Part shown: positions 8,135 to 15,244 of the stretch, one piece after another
How positions within the stretch are numbered: position 1 is the stretch's first letter
Layout: each line of letters starts with the position of its first letter
The notes under the pieces: model-generated
What the model was told of the DNA's origin: nothing
Seen by the model: only the letters and a program-made list of their open reading frames with translations
Database searches by the model: none
Assembly (NCBI RefSeq): GCF_018531445.1
Contig: NZ_JAHDTH010000075.1
Span: 1 to 33,626, forward strand
Source: Pseudonocardia lacus
Lineage (GTDB): Bacteria; Actinomycetota; Actinomycetes; Mycobacteriales; Pseudonocardiaceae
Length of the DNA: 33,626 bases
Reading direction: 5' to 3'
Program-made: the position numbers and the translations under genes

Positions 8135-8328
8135 GGCCCCGACGGTAGCGCCGCGGGAGCCGCTGAGGACCGTCCGCGACCAGGTCTGGCCGATGGTCAT
8201 GTGCCGATCGACCGGGGAGGTCACGGCGACCCGCTGCGGGTGCCGTCGGATGGCCCGCTCGGCACTCCCGCGCGGCCCCGGGCCGCTGCGAGCGTTCCGG
8301 CGTACCCCCTCCGACGACGGGAGCCGCC

Positions 8329-8976
8329 GTGCCCGAACCCGCCATCCTCCGCTCGACCGCCGCGGTCGGGCTGCTCACCGCCCTGCTGCTGCTGGTCAAC
8401 GACGCCCGCCGGGTCGGCCTGCTGCCCGACACGGACCTGCTGACCGCGATCGCGCCGGTGCCGGCGGTGCTCGCGCTGCTGGCCGTGGTCGGGCTGGGCC
8501 TCGGCCAGCGCGAACGCGCCGGCCGCGTCGGCGCGGCCGGCGCCGCGCTGCTGCTGGCCGGCACCGCCGGCCTGCTGGTGGTCGAGTTCAGCACCCACTA
8601 CGTGTTCCGCGGGCTCGACCCGGCCACCGTGGCCGGCCTGGTCACGCCGCGGGTGCGGGCCGGCTTCCTGACGATCGCCGCCCTCTTCGCGCTGGGCACG
8701 GTGCTGTTCACCGCGGGCGGTCTGCGCGCCGGCCGCTACCCGCGCTGGGCGCTGGGCCTGTTCGCGGTCGGGTTCCTGCTCGCCGCGACCCGCGGCTTCA
8801 CCCCGGAGTGGGTCGTCTCCCTCGGGTTCCTCGTCGGGCCGGCCGGCCTGGTCGGGCTCTGCCTGGCGCTCTACCGCGACCCGCAGCCGGGCGCCCCGGC
8901 CGCCGGGCCGAGGCCGAACGGGTCGAGGTCGCGCGGGTCGGGGGTCGGGGCCCAGCGGCCGTCGACGACGGCGTAG
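8329..8976 (+). CDS. Multi-spanning membrane protein of unknown function
   Basis: 215 residues from a GTG start preceded by GGGAG at five bases. Six hydrophobic stretches can be seen (about 8-22, 38-56, 67-86, 110-130, 138-155, 163-182). The remaining 35 residues are a polar Pro/Gly/Arg tail. That tail is encoded by the stretch that overlaps the 3' end of the opposite-strand PLP-enzyme gene by 106 bases, so it may be poorly conserved. No family is recognised. It is divergent from the histidine kinase gene, with about 195 bases between them. Confidence 0.65.
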   Translation: MPEPAILRSTAAVGLLTALLLLVNDARRVGLLPDTDLLTAIAPVPAVLALLAVVGLGLGQRERAGRVGAAGAALLLAGTAGLLVVEFSTHYVFRGLDPATVAGLVTPRVRAGFLTIAALFALGTVLFTAGGLRAGRYPRWALGLFAVGFLLAATRGFTPEWVVSLGFLVGPAGLVGLCLALYRDPQPGAPAAGPRPNGSRSRGSGVGAQRPSTTA

Positions 8977-10223
8977 TCCCAGCGGGGGCCGTGCGCGACG
9001 AGCTCGCGCAGGGCCTCGACCAGCCGGTCGACGTCCTCGGCCGTGCTGGCCAGCCCGAAGCTGGCCCGCACGGCGCCGGTGGCGCCGGCGGCCCGGTCGA
9101 CCAGCGGGTGGGCGCAGAACTTGCCGTCGCGCACCGCGATGCCGTGCTCGGCCGACAGGTAGGCCGCGACCAGGCCGGGGGCCACGCCGTCGACGGCGAA
9201 CGAGACGACCGCGACCCGGTCCGGCGCGTCCGCCCAGATCCGCAGCGCCCGCACGCCCGGCACGCCGTCCAGCGCGTCGGTGAGCCGGGCCAGCAGCGCG
9301 CGCTCGTGGGTCGGGGCGATCGTGTCGACGACGCCGTCGAGGACCCGGCAGGCCCGGGCCAAAGCGGCCACGCCGAGCACGTTCGGGGTGCCGGCCTCGT
9401 GCCGGTGCGGGGCGGGCGCCCAGCTCACCGGGGTGGCGCCGGTGGCGTCGACGGCCCCGACAGCGGTGACGGCCCCGCCCCCGACCAGGTACGGCTCGGC
9501 GGCGTCGAGCCAGTCGCGGCGCCCGACGAGCGCGCCCGCGCCGTAGGGCGCGTAGAGCTTGTGCCCGGACAGGGCGAGGTAGTCGGCCCCGGTGGCGGCC
9601 AGGTCGACCCGCCGGTGCGGGGCCAGCTGGGCGGCGTCGACGACGACCCGGGCGCCCGCGGCGTGCGCCAGCTCGACGATGCGCCGCAGCGGCGGGACCT
9701 CACCGGTCACGTTGGACGCGCCGGTGACCGCGACCAGCGCGAACGGCTCCGCGGCCAGCGCCGCGGCCAGGTCCCGCAGGGTCTGCTCGACGGTCGGCGC
9801 GGCTTCCAGCACGCGCCCGGACCGCCAGGCCAGCAGCGTGGCGTGGTGCTCCAGGTCGAGCCGCAGCACCGGCCCGGGCACGCACGCGGCCAGCAGGTTC
9901 AGCGCGTCGGTGGTGTTGCGGGTCCAGACCACGACGTCGTCCTCGCGGGCCCCGACGAAGGCGGCCACGGCGTCGCGCCCCCGCTCGACGACGGCGGTGC
10001 ACACCTGGGAGGCGTACCCCGCGCCCCGGTGCACGCTGGCGTGGTGGGGCAGCAGCTCGGCGACGTGGTCGGCCACGGCGCGCAGGGCGGGCGCGCTGGC
10101 CGCGAGGTCGAGGTTGACCGCCCGCACCCACCCGCCGGTGACGAGCGGGACCCGCAGGTCGGTGCCGACCAGCTCGGGCAGGTCGGTGGTGGCGGCGCAG
10201 GGCGTGGGCAGCACAGCGGTCAT
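8871..10223 (-). CDS. Cysteine desulfurase-like class V PLP aminotransferase, SAM-IV regulated
   Basis: 450 residues; ATG with GGAGG six bases upstream. PLP-fold features: LEHHATLLAW near 125-133, the VDAAQ motif with Asp196, Schiff-base Lys222 in SGHKLYAPYGAG, and EAGTPN near 276-281. Cys370 in VRDGKFCAHPL sits where SufS-type enzymes carry the persulfide cysteine (usual form RxGHHCAQP), so desulfurase chemistry is plausible, although the His before the Cys is Phe. The 5' leader carries a SAM-IV riboswitch, which ties the gene to sulfur/methionine supply. No suf or isc genes are adjacent, so a specialised sulfur-mobilising role is more likely than housekeeping Fe-S assembly. The C-terminal about 35 residues overlap a convergent gene. 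Confidence 0.88.
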   Translation of the reverse strand: MTAVLPTPCAATTDLPELVGTDLRVPLVTGGWVRAVNLDLAASAPALRAVADHVAELLPHHASVHRGAGYASQVCTAVVERGRDAVAAFVGAREDDVVVWTRNTTDALNLLAACVPGPVLRLDLEHHATLLAWRSGRVLEAAPTVEQTLRDLAAALAAEPFALVAVTGASNVTGEVPPLRRIVELAHAAGARVVVDAAQLAPHRRVDLAATGADYLALSGHKLYAPYGAGALVGRRDWLDAAEPYLVGGGAVTAVGAVDATGATPVSWAPAPHRHEAGTPNVLGVAALARACRVLDGVVDTIAPTHERALLARLTDALDGVPGVRALRIWADAPDRVAVVSFAVDGVAPGLVAAYLSAEHGIAVRDGKFCAHPLVDRAAGATGAVRASFGLASTAEDVDRLVEALRELVAHGPRWDYAVVDGRWAPTPDPRDLDPFGLGPAAGAPGCGSR

Positions 10224-10226
10224 GGC

Positions 10227-10239
10227 GGTCCTCCGGACC
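10227..10239 (-). promoter_or_regulatory. Hairpin occluding the ribosome site of the SAM-IV-controlled gene
   Basis: On the mRNA strand GGTCC-GGA-GGACC is a 5-bp hairpin that contains the GGAGG ribosome site of the PLP-enzyme gene. The upstream GGACCC at the end of the aptamer and GGGTCC at about 10246-10251 offer competing pairings. This looks like a translational expression platform; the exact switch is inferred. Confidence 0.55.
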
Positions 10240-10262
10240 CCTCGGGGACCCGGTGGTGGGCG

Positions 10263-10376
10263 GGTCCGCGCTTGCCGGCGCGCGTGTCGCGACGGCCTGG
10301 TCGTCACCCGGAGCACCCCACCGCGGAGGAGGGTTGCCGGCCAGCGAGCCGGGGCTTGGCGCTGGCGCTCTTGACC
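10263..10376 (-). ncRNA. SAM-IV riboswitch
   Basis: Read on the minus strand, the leader begins GGTCAAGAGCGCCAGCGCC and continues AAGCCCCGGCTCGCTGGCC, GGCAACCCTCC, CGCGGTGGGGTGC, CCGGGTGACGACCAGG. It closes with CGGCAAGCGCGGACC. These blocks, their order and their spacing match the SAM-IV riboswitch known in actinobacteria such as mycobacteria: outer stem GGTC...GACC, the GGCAACC core shared with SAM-I, and the 3' CAAGCGCGG pseudoknot strand. High S-adenosylmethionine is expected to lower expression of the downstream PLP-enzyme gene. Confidence 0.92.
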
Positions 10377-10383
10377 TGTGGCG

Positions 10384-10414
10384 ACCATACAACGGGGATC
10401 GCGGATCGCGACAA
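10384..10414 (-). promoter_or_regulatory. Candidate promoter for the SAM-IV transcript
   Basis: On the minus strand, TTGTCG (10414-10409), a 19-base spacer and TATGGT (10389-10384) fit a housekeeping actinobacterial promoter. The predicted start falls at the first base of the aptamer, which supports the call; the spacer is slightly long. Confidence 0.5.
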
Positions 10415-10445
10415 CCCCGCCGATCAGGTGAACGCGCCCCCCACC

Positions 10446-10605
10446 TCGCAGCCCTGAGGTGTTCTCGCAGCCCTGAGGTGTTGTCGCAGCCCTGAGGTGT
10501 TGTCGCAGCCCTGAGGTGTTGTCGCAGCGCGGGATGTGTTGTCGCAGCGCGCCGGCGGGCTGCGAGCACACGGCCGGCGCTGCGCGACGCCACCACCTCT
10601 GCGAG
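10446..10605. repeat. Array of 19-20 bp TCGCAG units, forward then inverted
   Basis: Six forward units begin TCGCAG at 10446, 10465, 10484, 10503, 10522 and 10542; the first four read TCGCAGCCCTGAGGTGTT plus one base. Inverted units CTGCGA/CTGCGC follow at 10560, 10580 and 10599. The rungs are mirror-symmetric about 10553.5: 10542 with 10565, 10522 with 10585, 10503 with 10604. The centre is TCGCAGCGCGCC / GGCGGGCTGCGA with one mismatch. There are no unique spacers. It lies upstream of the SAM-IV promoter in the gap before the ICMT gene. Confidence 0.9.
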
Positions 10606-10628
10606 CCCCCGCGCCCACCCGCCGCCCC

Positions 10629-10740
10629 GGCGCACCCCCGCTGGTCGCGGCGCACACGCACGACATGTGCGCGGCGGCCACGAGGTGTGCGCGGTGCCGG
10701 CGGGTGTGCGCGGCGCCGGGCGGTGTGCGCGGTGCAGCCA
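10629..10740. repeat. Second array of 19-20 bp units, GTGTGCGCGG type
   Basis: Immediately after the first array. Inverted units (CGCAC...) lie at 10631 and 10651, and forward units (A/GTGTGCGCGG) at 10665, 10685, 10704 and 10723, spaced 20, 19 and 19 bases. The orientation order is the reverse of the TCGCAG array, and the unit sequence differs, but the pitch is the same. Confidence 0.75.
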
Positions 10741-10823
10741 GGGGCTGGATCCGGCCGAGTCGCTCGTCACCGGCGCCGATCCGGGGTACCTTATTCCTCA
10801 GGCGTTGAAATCTGGTTCGGGCG

Positions 10824-10835
10824 ATGTCCGGACAT
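10824..10835. promoter_or_regulatory. Palindrome ATGTCCGGACAT before the ICMT gene
   Basis: This perfect 12-bp palindrome lies 17 bases upstream of the first possible start. A near copy, ATGTCCGGGCAT, is at 11385-11396 after the gene and upstream of the sulfur-operon promoter. It is a candidate operator of a dimeric regulator; function is inferred. Confidence 0.35.
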
Positions 10836-10852
10836 TCGCGGTGGGGGTGGAC

Positions 10853-11359
10853 GTGCGGACTTCGCGGGCGGCGGCGGGCAGCGCCGCATTCTTCGTGCTG
10901 GCTCCGGGAACGGTCGTCGGCGTCGTTCCCTGGGCGATCACCGGGTGGTCGGTGGACCATTCCTGGCCCCTCTGGGTCCGCGTCGCCGGCGCATTCCTCG
11001 TGCTGGTCGGGCTCGTCCCGCTGGTGCACGCGTTCGTCCGGTTCGCCCGCGCCGGCGGCACCCCGGCGCCGGTCGCACCCCCCGAGCACCTGGTCGTCAC
11101 GGGGCCGAACCGGTGGGTCCGCAACCCGATGTACGTCGGCGTCGTCACGATGGTCGTCGGGCAGGCGCTGCTGCTCGGACGGGCATCGCTGCTGGTGTAC
11201 GCGCTGGCCGTGTGGGTCGCGACGGCGGCGTTCGTGCGGTGGTACGAGGAGCCGACGCTCGCGGCCGCGCACGGCGCCGAGTACGCGGCCTACCGGGCGG
11301 CGGTTCCCGCGTGGCGCCCCCGGCTGCGCCCGTGGGACCCACCGCGTTCGGCCGCGTAG
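10853..11359 (+). CDS. Isoprenylcysteine carboxyl methyltransferase-family membrane methyltransferase
   Basis: 168 residues from GTG 10853, chosen for GGGGGTGG just upstream; GTGs at 10841 and 10847 are alternatives, and the longer open frame to 10667 runs through the repeat array and is unlikely. Three or four hydrophobic segments. The C-terminal half has the ICMT/PEMT signature: LVVTGPNRWVRNPMYVG, then RWYEEPTLAAAHGAEYAAYR, which binds SAM and positions the substrate. Bacterial members methylate unknown small molecules or lipids, and the real substrate cannot be read. It lies between two SAM riboswitch leaders but has none itself that I can see. Confidence 0.85.
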   Translation: MRTSRAAAGSAAFFVLAPGTVVGVVPWAITGWSVDHSWPLWVRVAGAFLVLVGLVPLVHAFVRFARAGGTPAPVAPPEHLVVTGPNRWVRNPMYVGVVTMVVGQALLLGRASLLVYALAVWVATAAFVRWYEEPTLAAAHGAEYAAYRAAVPAWRPRLRPWDPPRSAA

Positions 11360-11440
11360 CCGATCCCACCCACCGGCGGCGGAAATGTCCGGGCATTGTC
11401 CGCGGGTGTCCGGCCGCTGATGTCTCCCGGCACACAATCC

Positions 11441-11470
11441 TTGAAATCCGGCGCACCGGCTACGTACGGT
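11441..11470 (+). promoter_or_regulatory. Candidate promoter of the SAM-I / leader peptide / ABC-LLM operon
   Basis: TTGAAA (11441-11446), an 18-base spacer and TACGGT (11465-11470) fit a housekeeping promoter. Transcription would start about 20 bases before the riboswitch, as expected. Confidence 0.55.
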
Positions 11471-11496
11471 CTCGGCAACGGCCCACCGGGCCGCCA

Positions 11497-11584
11497 CCAT
11501 CCAGAGCGGCCGAGAGTCCCGGCTCAACGACGCCGCAGCAACCCCCCGCCACGCGGGTGAGGGTGCTTCCGCCGGGCTCGATGG
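11497..11584 (+). ncRNA. SAM-I (S-box) riboswitch
   Basis: P1 is CCATC (11497-11501) with GATGG (11580-11584). P2 is GCGGC (11506-11510) with GCCGC (11532-11536), enclosing a kink-turn-like GA...ACGA around GAG-TCCCGG-CTC. The core then reads AGCAACC, a P3 built on CCCGC/GCGGG, and GGTGCTTCCG, corresponding to the conserved GGUGCUAAWUCC of S-box RNAs. CCGG in the P2 loop can pair with CCG after GGTGCTT, giving the class pseudoknot. The P1 3' strand runs into GGAGG, the ribosome site of the leader peptide, so SAM binding would block leader translation. Confidence 0.85.
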
Positions 11585-11592
11585 AGGTCGGA

Positions 11593-11676
11593 GTGCACGC
11601 GCGACACAGCACGTGGCACGCCTGGCGCCACCACATCGACCTGTGCCGCACCAGCGCGGCCCTCTGTCGGGCCTGA
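11593..11676 (+). CDS. 27-residue cysteine-containing leader peptide
   Basis: GTG start with GGAGG five bases upstream, inside the SAM-I P1 region; the in-frame ATG 11581 overlaps P1 and has no ribosome site. The product ends RHHIDLCRTSAALCRA. The HIDLCR...(S)A..CR ending is the hallmark of short actinobacterial leader peptides found before sulfur and cysteine genes, where cysteine codons let the ribosome sense Cys-tRNA. It has two Cys codons (residues 18 and 25) and four His. It is probably a cis-acting attenuation device and not a functional protein. Confidence 0.85.
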   Translation: MHARHSTWHAWRHHIDLCRTSAALCRA

Positions 11677-11704
11677 GCGCACTACTCCGGCCCCCATCTC
11701 ACCT

Positions 11705-11744
11705 CCCGCGCCCGCCGTCGATCGACGGCGTGTCCGCGCGCGGG
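11705..11744 (+). promoter_or_regulatory. Hairpin between leader peptide and first operon gene
   Basis: A perfect 16-base palindrome GCCGTCGATCGACGGC (11714-11729) lies inside outer arms CCCGCGC (11705-11711) and GCGCGGG (11738-11744). It begins 29 bases after the leader stop and ends 19 bases before the ATG of the solute-binding protein gene. The place is right for an attenuator that a stalled or terminating ribosome would influence. There is no T-tract. Confidence 0.5.
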
Positions 11745-11763
11745 CACCCCCCGAAGGACCCCG

Positions 11764-13383
11764 ATGAGACCGTTCGGTCCCCGTTCCGTGGCCGCCGTGC
11801 TGGCCGCCGCCGCCCTGCTGCTCACCGCGTGCGGCGGCGGGGGTGACGCCGCCACCTCGGCCGCCGGCGGCGACGCCGGCGCTCCCCAGCCCGGCGGCAC
11901 CCTGACCTTCGCCGTCGGCAGCGACGCGGGCTGCGTCGACCCGCAGCAGGTGGCCAGCAACGACACCATCTACTCGGTGCGCCAGCTGGTCGACTCGCTG
12001 ACCGACCAGGACCCGGACACCGGCGAGATCACGCCGTGGCTGGCCGAGTCGTGGACGTCGAACGCCGACGCGTCGGCCTGGACGTTCACCCTGCGCCCCG
12101 GGGTCACCTTCAGCGACGGCACCCCGCTGGACGCGCAGGCGGTCAAGGCGAACTTCGACCGCGTCCCGCAGCTGGGGGTGCGCGGCAACCTGCCCAAGAG
12201 CTACCTGTCGGGCTACCAGGCCACGACCGTCGACGGGCCGCTGCAGTTCACCGTCACCTTCGGCGGGCCGAACGTGCAGTTCCTGCAGGGCACCTCGACG
12301 CACAGCCTCGGGATCCTGTCGCCGGCCACGGCCGCGGCCTCCGACGACGAGCGCTGCGCGCAGGTCGTCGGCTCCGGCCCGTTCGTGCTGGACAGCTACA
12401 CCCCGAACTCCTCGATCGTGCTGGCCAAGCGGCCCGGCTACGCCTGGGGCTCGTCGCTGTGGGAGCACAAGGGCGAGGCCCACCTCGACCGGCTGGACTT
12501 CCAGATCGTCCCGGAGTCGGGGGTGCGCGCGGGGTCGCTGCAGTCCGGCGAGGTCGACGCCATCGGCAACATCGGCCCGCAGGACGAGGCCCCGCTGCAG
12601 GCCGCCGGCGCCCAGCTGCTGGCCAGGGCCAACCCGGGCATCGCGTTCGGCCTGGCGTTCAACCAGGCCCGGCCGCTGGGCGCCGACCCGGCCGTGCGGG
12701 AGGCCGTGTCGTGGGCGATCAACCGGCCCGAGGTGGTCAGCGCCGTCTACACCTCGCAGACGAAGCCGGCGACGAGCGTGCTGTCCAGCACCACCCCGGA
12801 CCACGCCCCCCAGGACGCGCTGCTGGGGTTCGACGCGGCGAAGGCCGCCTCGGTGCTGGACGCGGGCGGCTGGGCCGCCGGTCCGGACGGCATCCGGGCC
12901 AAGGGCGGCCAGCGGCTGACCTTCGAGATCACCTACGCGAACAACGCGGCCAGCAACAAGCCGGCGCTGGAGCTGGTCCAGCAGCAGCTGCGGGCGGCCG
13001 GCATCGAGGTCGCCCTGGCCGAGCGCCCGATCGCCGACTTCGCCACCATCCAGCAGAGCGGCGAGTTCGAGGCGCTGTGGTTCAACCTGACCCGGGCCGA
13101 CCCGGACGTCCTGCGCACCACGTTCTCGACGAAGCTGGCCAACGTCTACCGGCTCCCGCCCGGCCCGCTCGACGACCTGCTCGACGGGCAGGCCGCCGCG
13201 GTCGACCCGGCCACCCGCAGCGACCTGGTCGGCCAGGCCCAGCAGCAGCTGCTCAGCGACTACGGGGTGGTGCCGGTCGCCGAGCTGACCACGACGCTCG
13301 CGGTCGGCGCGGACGTGCACGGCGTGCGCTACGACGCCTCGTCGCGCATCCACCTGTTCGACGCCTGGAAGCAGTCGGCTTGA
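11764..13383 (+). CDS. ABC transporter solute-binding lipoprotein (family 5, peptide/nickel type)
   Basis: 539 residues; ATG with GAAGGA upstream. Lipoprotein signal: hydrophobic run then lipobox LTAC with Cys23. The mature part follows the SBP family 5 plan: GGTLTFAV near the start, WLAESW...WTFTLRPGVTFSDGTPLDAQAV at about 96-125, then the long C-terminal lobe ending in HGVRYDASSRIHLFDAW. This class captures peptides, nickel chelates, opines, glutathione and other mid-size ligands outside the membrane. It is the first gene of the SAM-I-controlled operon and its stop overlaps the permease ATG by one base. Upstream regulation by SAM and probably cysteine suggests a sulfur-containing ligand; the ligand is unknown. 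Confidence 0.93.
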   Translation: MRPFGPRSVAAVLAAAALLLTACGGGGDAATSAAGGDAGAPQPGGTLTFAVGSDAGCVDPQQVASNDTIYSVRQLVDSLTDQDPDTGEITPWLAESWTSNADASAWTFTLRPGVTFSDGTPLDAQAVKANFDRVPQLGVRGNLPKSYLSGYQATTVDGPLQFTVTFGGPNVQFLQGTSTHSLGILSPATAAASDDERCAQVVGSGPFVLDSYTPNSSIVLAKRPGYAWGSSLWEHKGEAHLDRLDFQIVPESGVRAGSLQSGEVDAIGNIGPQDEAPLQAAGAQLLARANPGIAFGLAFNQARPLGADPAVREAVSWAINRPEVVSAVYTSQTKPATSVLSSTTPDHAPQDALLGFDAAKAASVLDAGGWAAGPDGIRAKGGQRLTFEITYANNAASNKPALELVQQQLRAAGIEVALAERPIADFATIQQSGEFEALWFNLTRADPDVLRTTFSTKLANVYRLPPGPLDDLLDGQAAAVDPATRSDLVGQAQQQLLSDYGVVPVAELTTTLAVGADVHGVRYDASSRIHLFDAWKQSA

Positions 13384-14339
13384 TGACGAACCCGACGGCC
13401 CGCTACCTGCTCCGACGCGTCGGCCTCGCGGTCGGCGTGCTCTGGGCGGCGTACACGGTGTCCTACGTCGTGCTGTACCTGCTGCCCGGCGACGCGGTCG
13501 AGACCATGGCCAGCGGCGGCCTCGACGGCGAGCCGCTCGGCCCGGCCGAGATGGCCGCGCTGCGCGCCCGCTACGGCCTCGACCAGCCGATCCTCGTGCA
13601 GTACGGCAAGGCGCTGTGGGCGGCGCTGGGCGGCGACTTCGGCGTGTCCGTGCAGAACGGCCAGGACGTGCTCTCCGCGATGGGCGACGCGCTGCCGTCG
13701 ACCCTCGCGCTGGCCGGCACGGCCCTCGTGCTGGCCGTCCTGCTGGGCACCGGGCTGGCGATCGTGGCCACCTGCACCCGGTCGCGCTGGCTGCGCCAGG
13801 CGCTGCTGTCGCTGCCGTCGCTGGCGGTGTCGCTGCCGGTCTTCCTGATCGGGCTGCTGCTGGTGCAGGCGTTCTCGTTCGGGCTGGGCTGGTTCCCGTC
13901 GGTCGGCGCCAAGGGCCCGTCGGCCCTGGTGCTGCCGGCGGTCACGCTGGCGCTGCCGCTGGGGGCGCAGGTGGCGCAGGTGCTGGCCGCCTCGCTCGAC
14001 CGGGCGCTGGACGAGCCGTACGTGACGACCGCGCGGGCCAAGGGCGTCGGCCGGGTGGGCATCCACCTCGGCCACGCCCTGCGCAACGCCGCGCTGCCGG
14101 CGCTGACGGTCGTCGGGCTGCTGGTCGGGCAGCTGCTGGCGGGCACCGTCGTCGTCGAGACGGTGTTCACCCGGCCCGGCATCGGCCGGCTGACCGTCAG
14201 CGCGGTCTCCTACCAGGACATCCCGCTCGTGCAGGGGATCGTCGTGTTCGCCGCCGCGGTGTTCGTGGCGGCGAACCTCCTGGTCGACCTCGTCTACCCG
14301 CTGCTCGACCCGCGGATCGCCCAGGGGGCCACCCGATGA
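13383..14339 (+). CDS. ABC transporter permease (DppB type)
   Basis: 318 residues. It has the DppB/OppB layout: an N-terminal membrane helix ([20 protein letters not shown]), a periplasmic-side region with [16 protein letters not shown], then five more membrane segments. The permease coupling (EAA-type) loop reads [13 protein letters not shown]..., and the family ending is [12 protein letters not shown]...[11 protein letters not shown]. It forms the translocation channel with the next gene product. Coupled on both sides (TGATG with the binding protein, ATGA with the next permease). Confidence 0.93.
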   Translation: MTNPTARYLLRRVGLAVGVLWAAYTVSYVVLYLLPGDAVETMASGGLDGEPLGPAEMAALRARYGLDQPILVQYGKALWAALGGDFGVSVQNGQDVLSAMGDALPSTLALAGTALVLAVLLGTGLAIVATCTRSRWLRQALLSLPSLAVSLPVFLIGLLLVQAFSFGLGWFPSVGAKGPSALVLPAVTLALPLGAQVAQVLAASLDRALDEPYVTTARAKGVGRVGIHLGHALRNAALPALTVVGLLVGQLLAGTVVVETVFTRPGIGRLTVSAVSYQDIPLVQGIVVFAAAVFVAANLLVDLVYPLLDPRIAQGATR

Positions 14340-15244
14340 CCGAGCTGCTGATCCACGAGACGGCCGCCCGTCCGACCACGGCCACGGTCTCCCCGACCCG
14401 GGAGCCCCGGGCGGTGCGGTTGCGCCGGGCCGGCCGGTTCGCGCTGACCCGGCCGGGGCTGGTGCTGTCGTCGCTGGTGGTCGTGCTGGTGGTCGTCTCG
14501 GCGTTCGCGCCGGGCCTGCTCGCCCCGGCCGACCCGCTGCTCGGGGTGCCCGCGGACAAGCTGCAGGCGCCCAGCGCGGCGCACTGGTTCGGCACCGACT
14601 ACCTCGGCCGCGACCTCTACACCCGGGTCGTGCACGGGGCGGCGCTGTCGCTGCAGGCCACCGTGATCGCGGTGGCGGTGGCGCTCGTGCTGGGCGGGCT
14701 GATCGGGCTGCTGGCCGGGTTCGTCGGGCGCTGGGTCGACGAGGCGCTCATGCGGTTCGTCGACGTGCTGCTGGCGATCCCGCCGCTGCTGCTGTCGCTG
14801 GCGCTGATCACCGCGCTGGGCTACGGCACGCTGAACATCGCCCTCGCCGTCGGCGTGGCCAGCGCGTCGTCGTTCGCGCGGGTCATGCGCTCGGAGACGA
14901 TGCGGGTGCGGCGCTCCACCTACGTCGAGGCGGCCCGGTCGGTCGGCACCCGCTGGTGGGTCTCGCTGGCCCGGCACGTGCTGCCCAACGCGGCCCGCCC
15001 GGTCCTGGTGCTGGCGGTGCTGGAGTTCGGGCTCGCCGTGCTGGCGGTCTCGTCGCTGTCGTTCCTCGGCTACGGCGTGCCGCCGCCCGCCCCCGAGTGG
15101 GGCGGGTTGGTCGCCGAGGGCCGCAACTACCTGGCCACCTCCTGGTGGGTGTGCACCATGCCCGGGCTGACGATCGCGGCCACCGTGCTGGCGGTCAACC
15201 GCATCTCCCGGGCACTGGACGGCGAGTGGGGGCGGTCTCGATGA
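14336..15244 (+). CDS. ABC transporter permease (DppC type)
   Basis: 302 residues. DppC/OppC features: a polar N-terminal extension, first membrane helix at about 38-58, and the typical [20 protein letters not shown] sequence at about 82-101 before the core helices. The coupling loop [15 protein letters not shown] follows, and the family C-terminus is [20 protein letters not shown]. Heterodimer partner of the preceding permease. Its stop overlaps the ATG of the ATPase gene by four bases. Confidence 0.93.
   Translation: MTELLIHETAARPTTATVSPTREPRAVRLRRAGRFALTRPGLVLSSLVVVLVVVSAFAPGLLAPADPLLGVPADKLQAPSAAHWFGTDYLGRDLYTRVVHGAALSLQATVIAVAVALVLGGLIGLLAGFVGRWVDEALMRFVDVLLAIPPLLLSLALITALGYGTLNIALAVGVASASSFARVMRSETMRVRRSTYVEAARSVGTRWWVSLARHVLPNAARPVLVLAVLEFGLAVLAVSSLSFLGYGVPPPAPEWGGLVAEGRNYLATSWWVCTMPGLTIAATVLAVNRISRALDGEWGRSR

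Noticed and set aside
10446..10740. CRISPR array
   Set aside because: Units are contiguous at 19-20 bases with no unique spacers, change direction at a palindromic core, and no cas gene is present.
10667..11359. Longer ICMT protein starting at 10667
   Set aside because: The extra 62 residues would be encoded by the GTGTGCGCGG array and a non-conserved stretch; a later GTG has a proper ribosome site.
13121..13135. GTTCTCGACG match to the palindrome family inside the binding-protein gene
   Set aside because: Only one half-arm, in frame within conserved coding sequence; chance match in GC-rich DNA.
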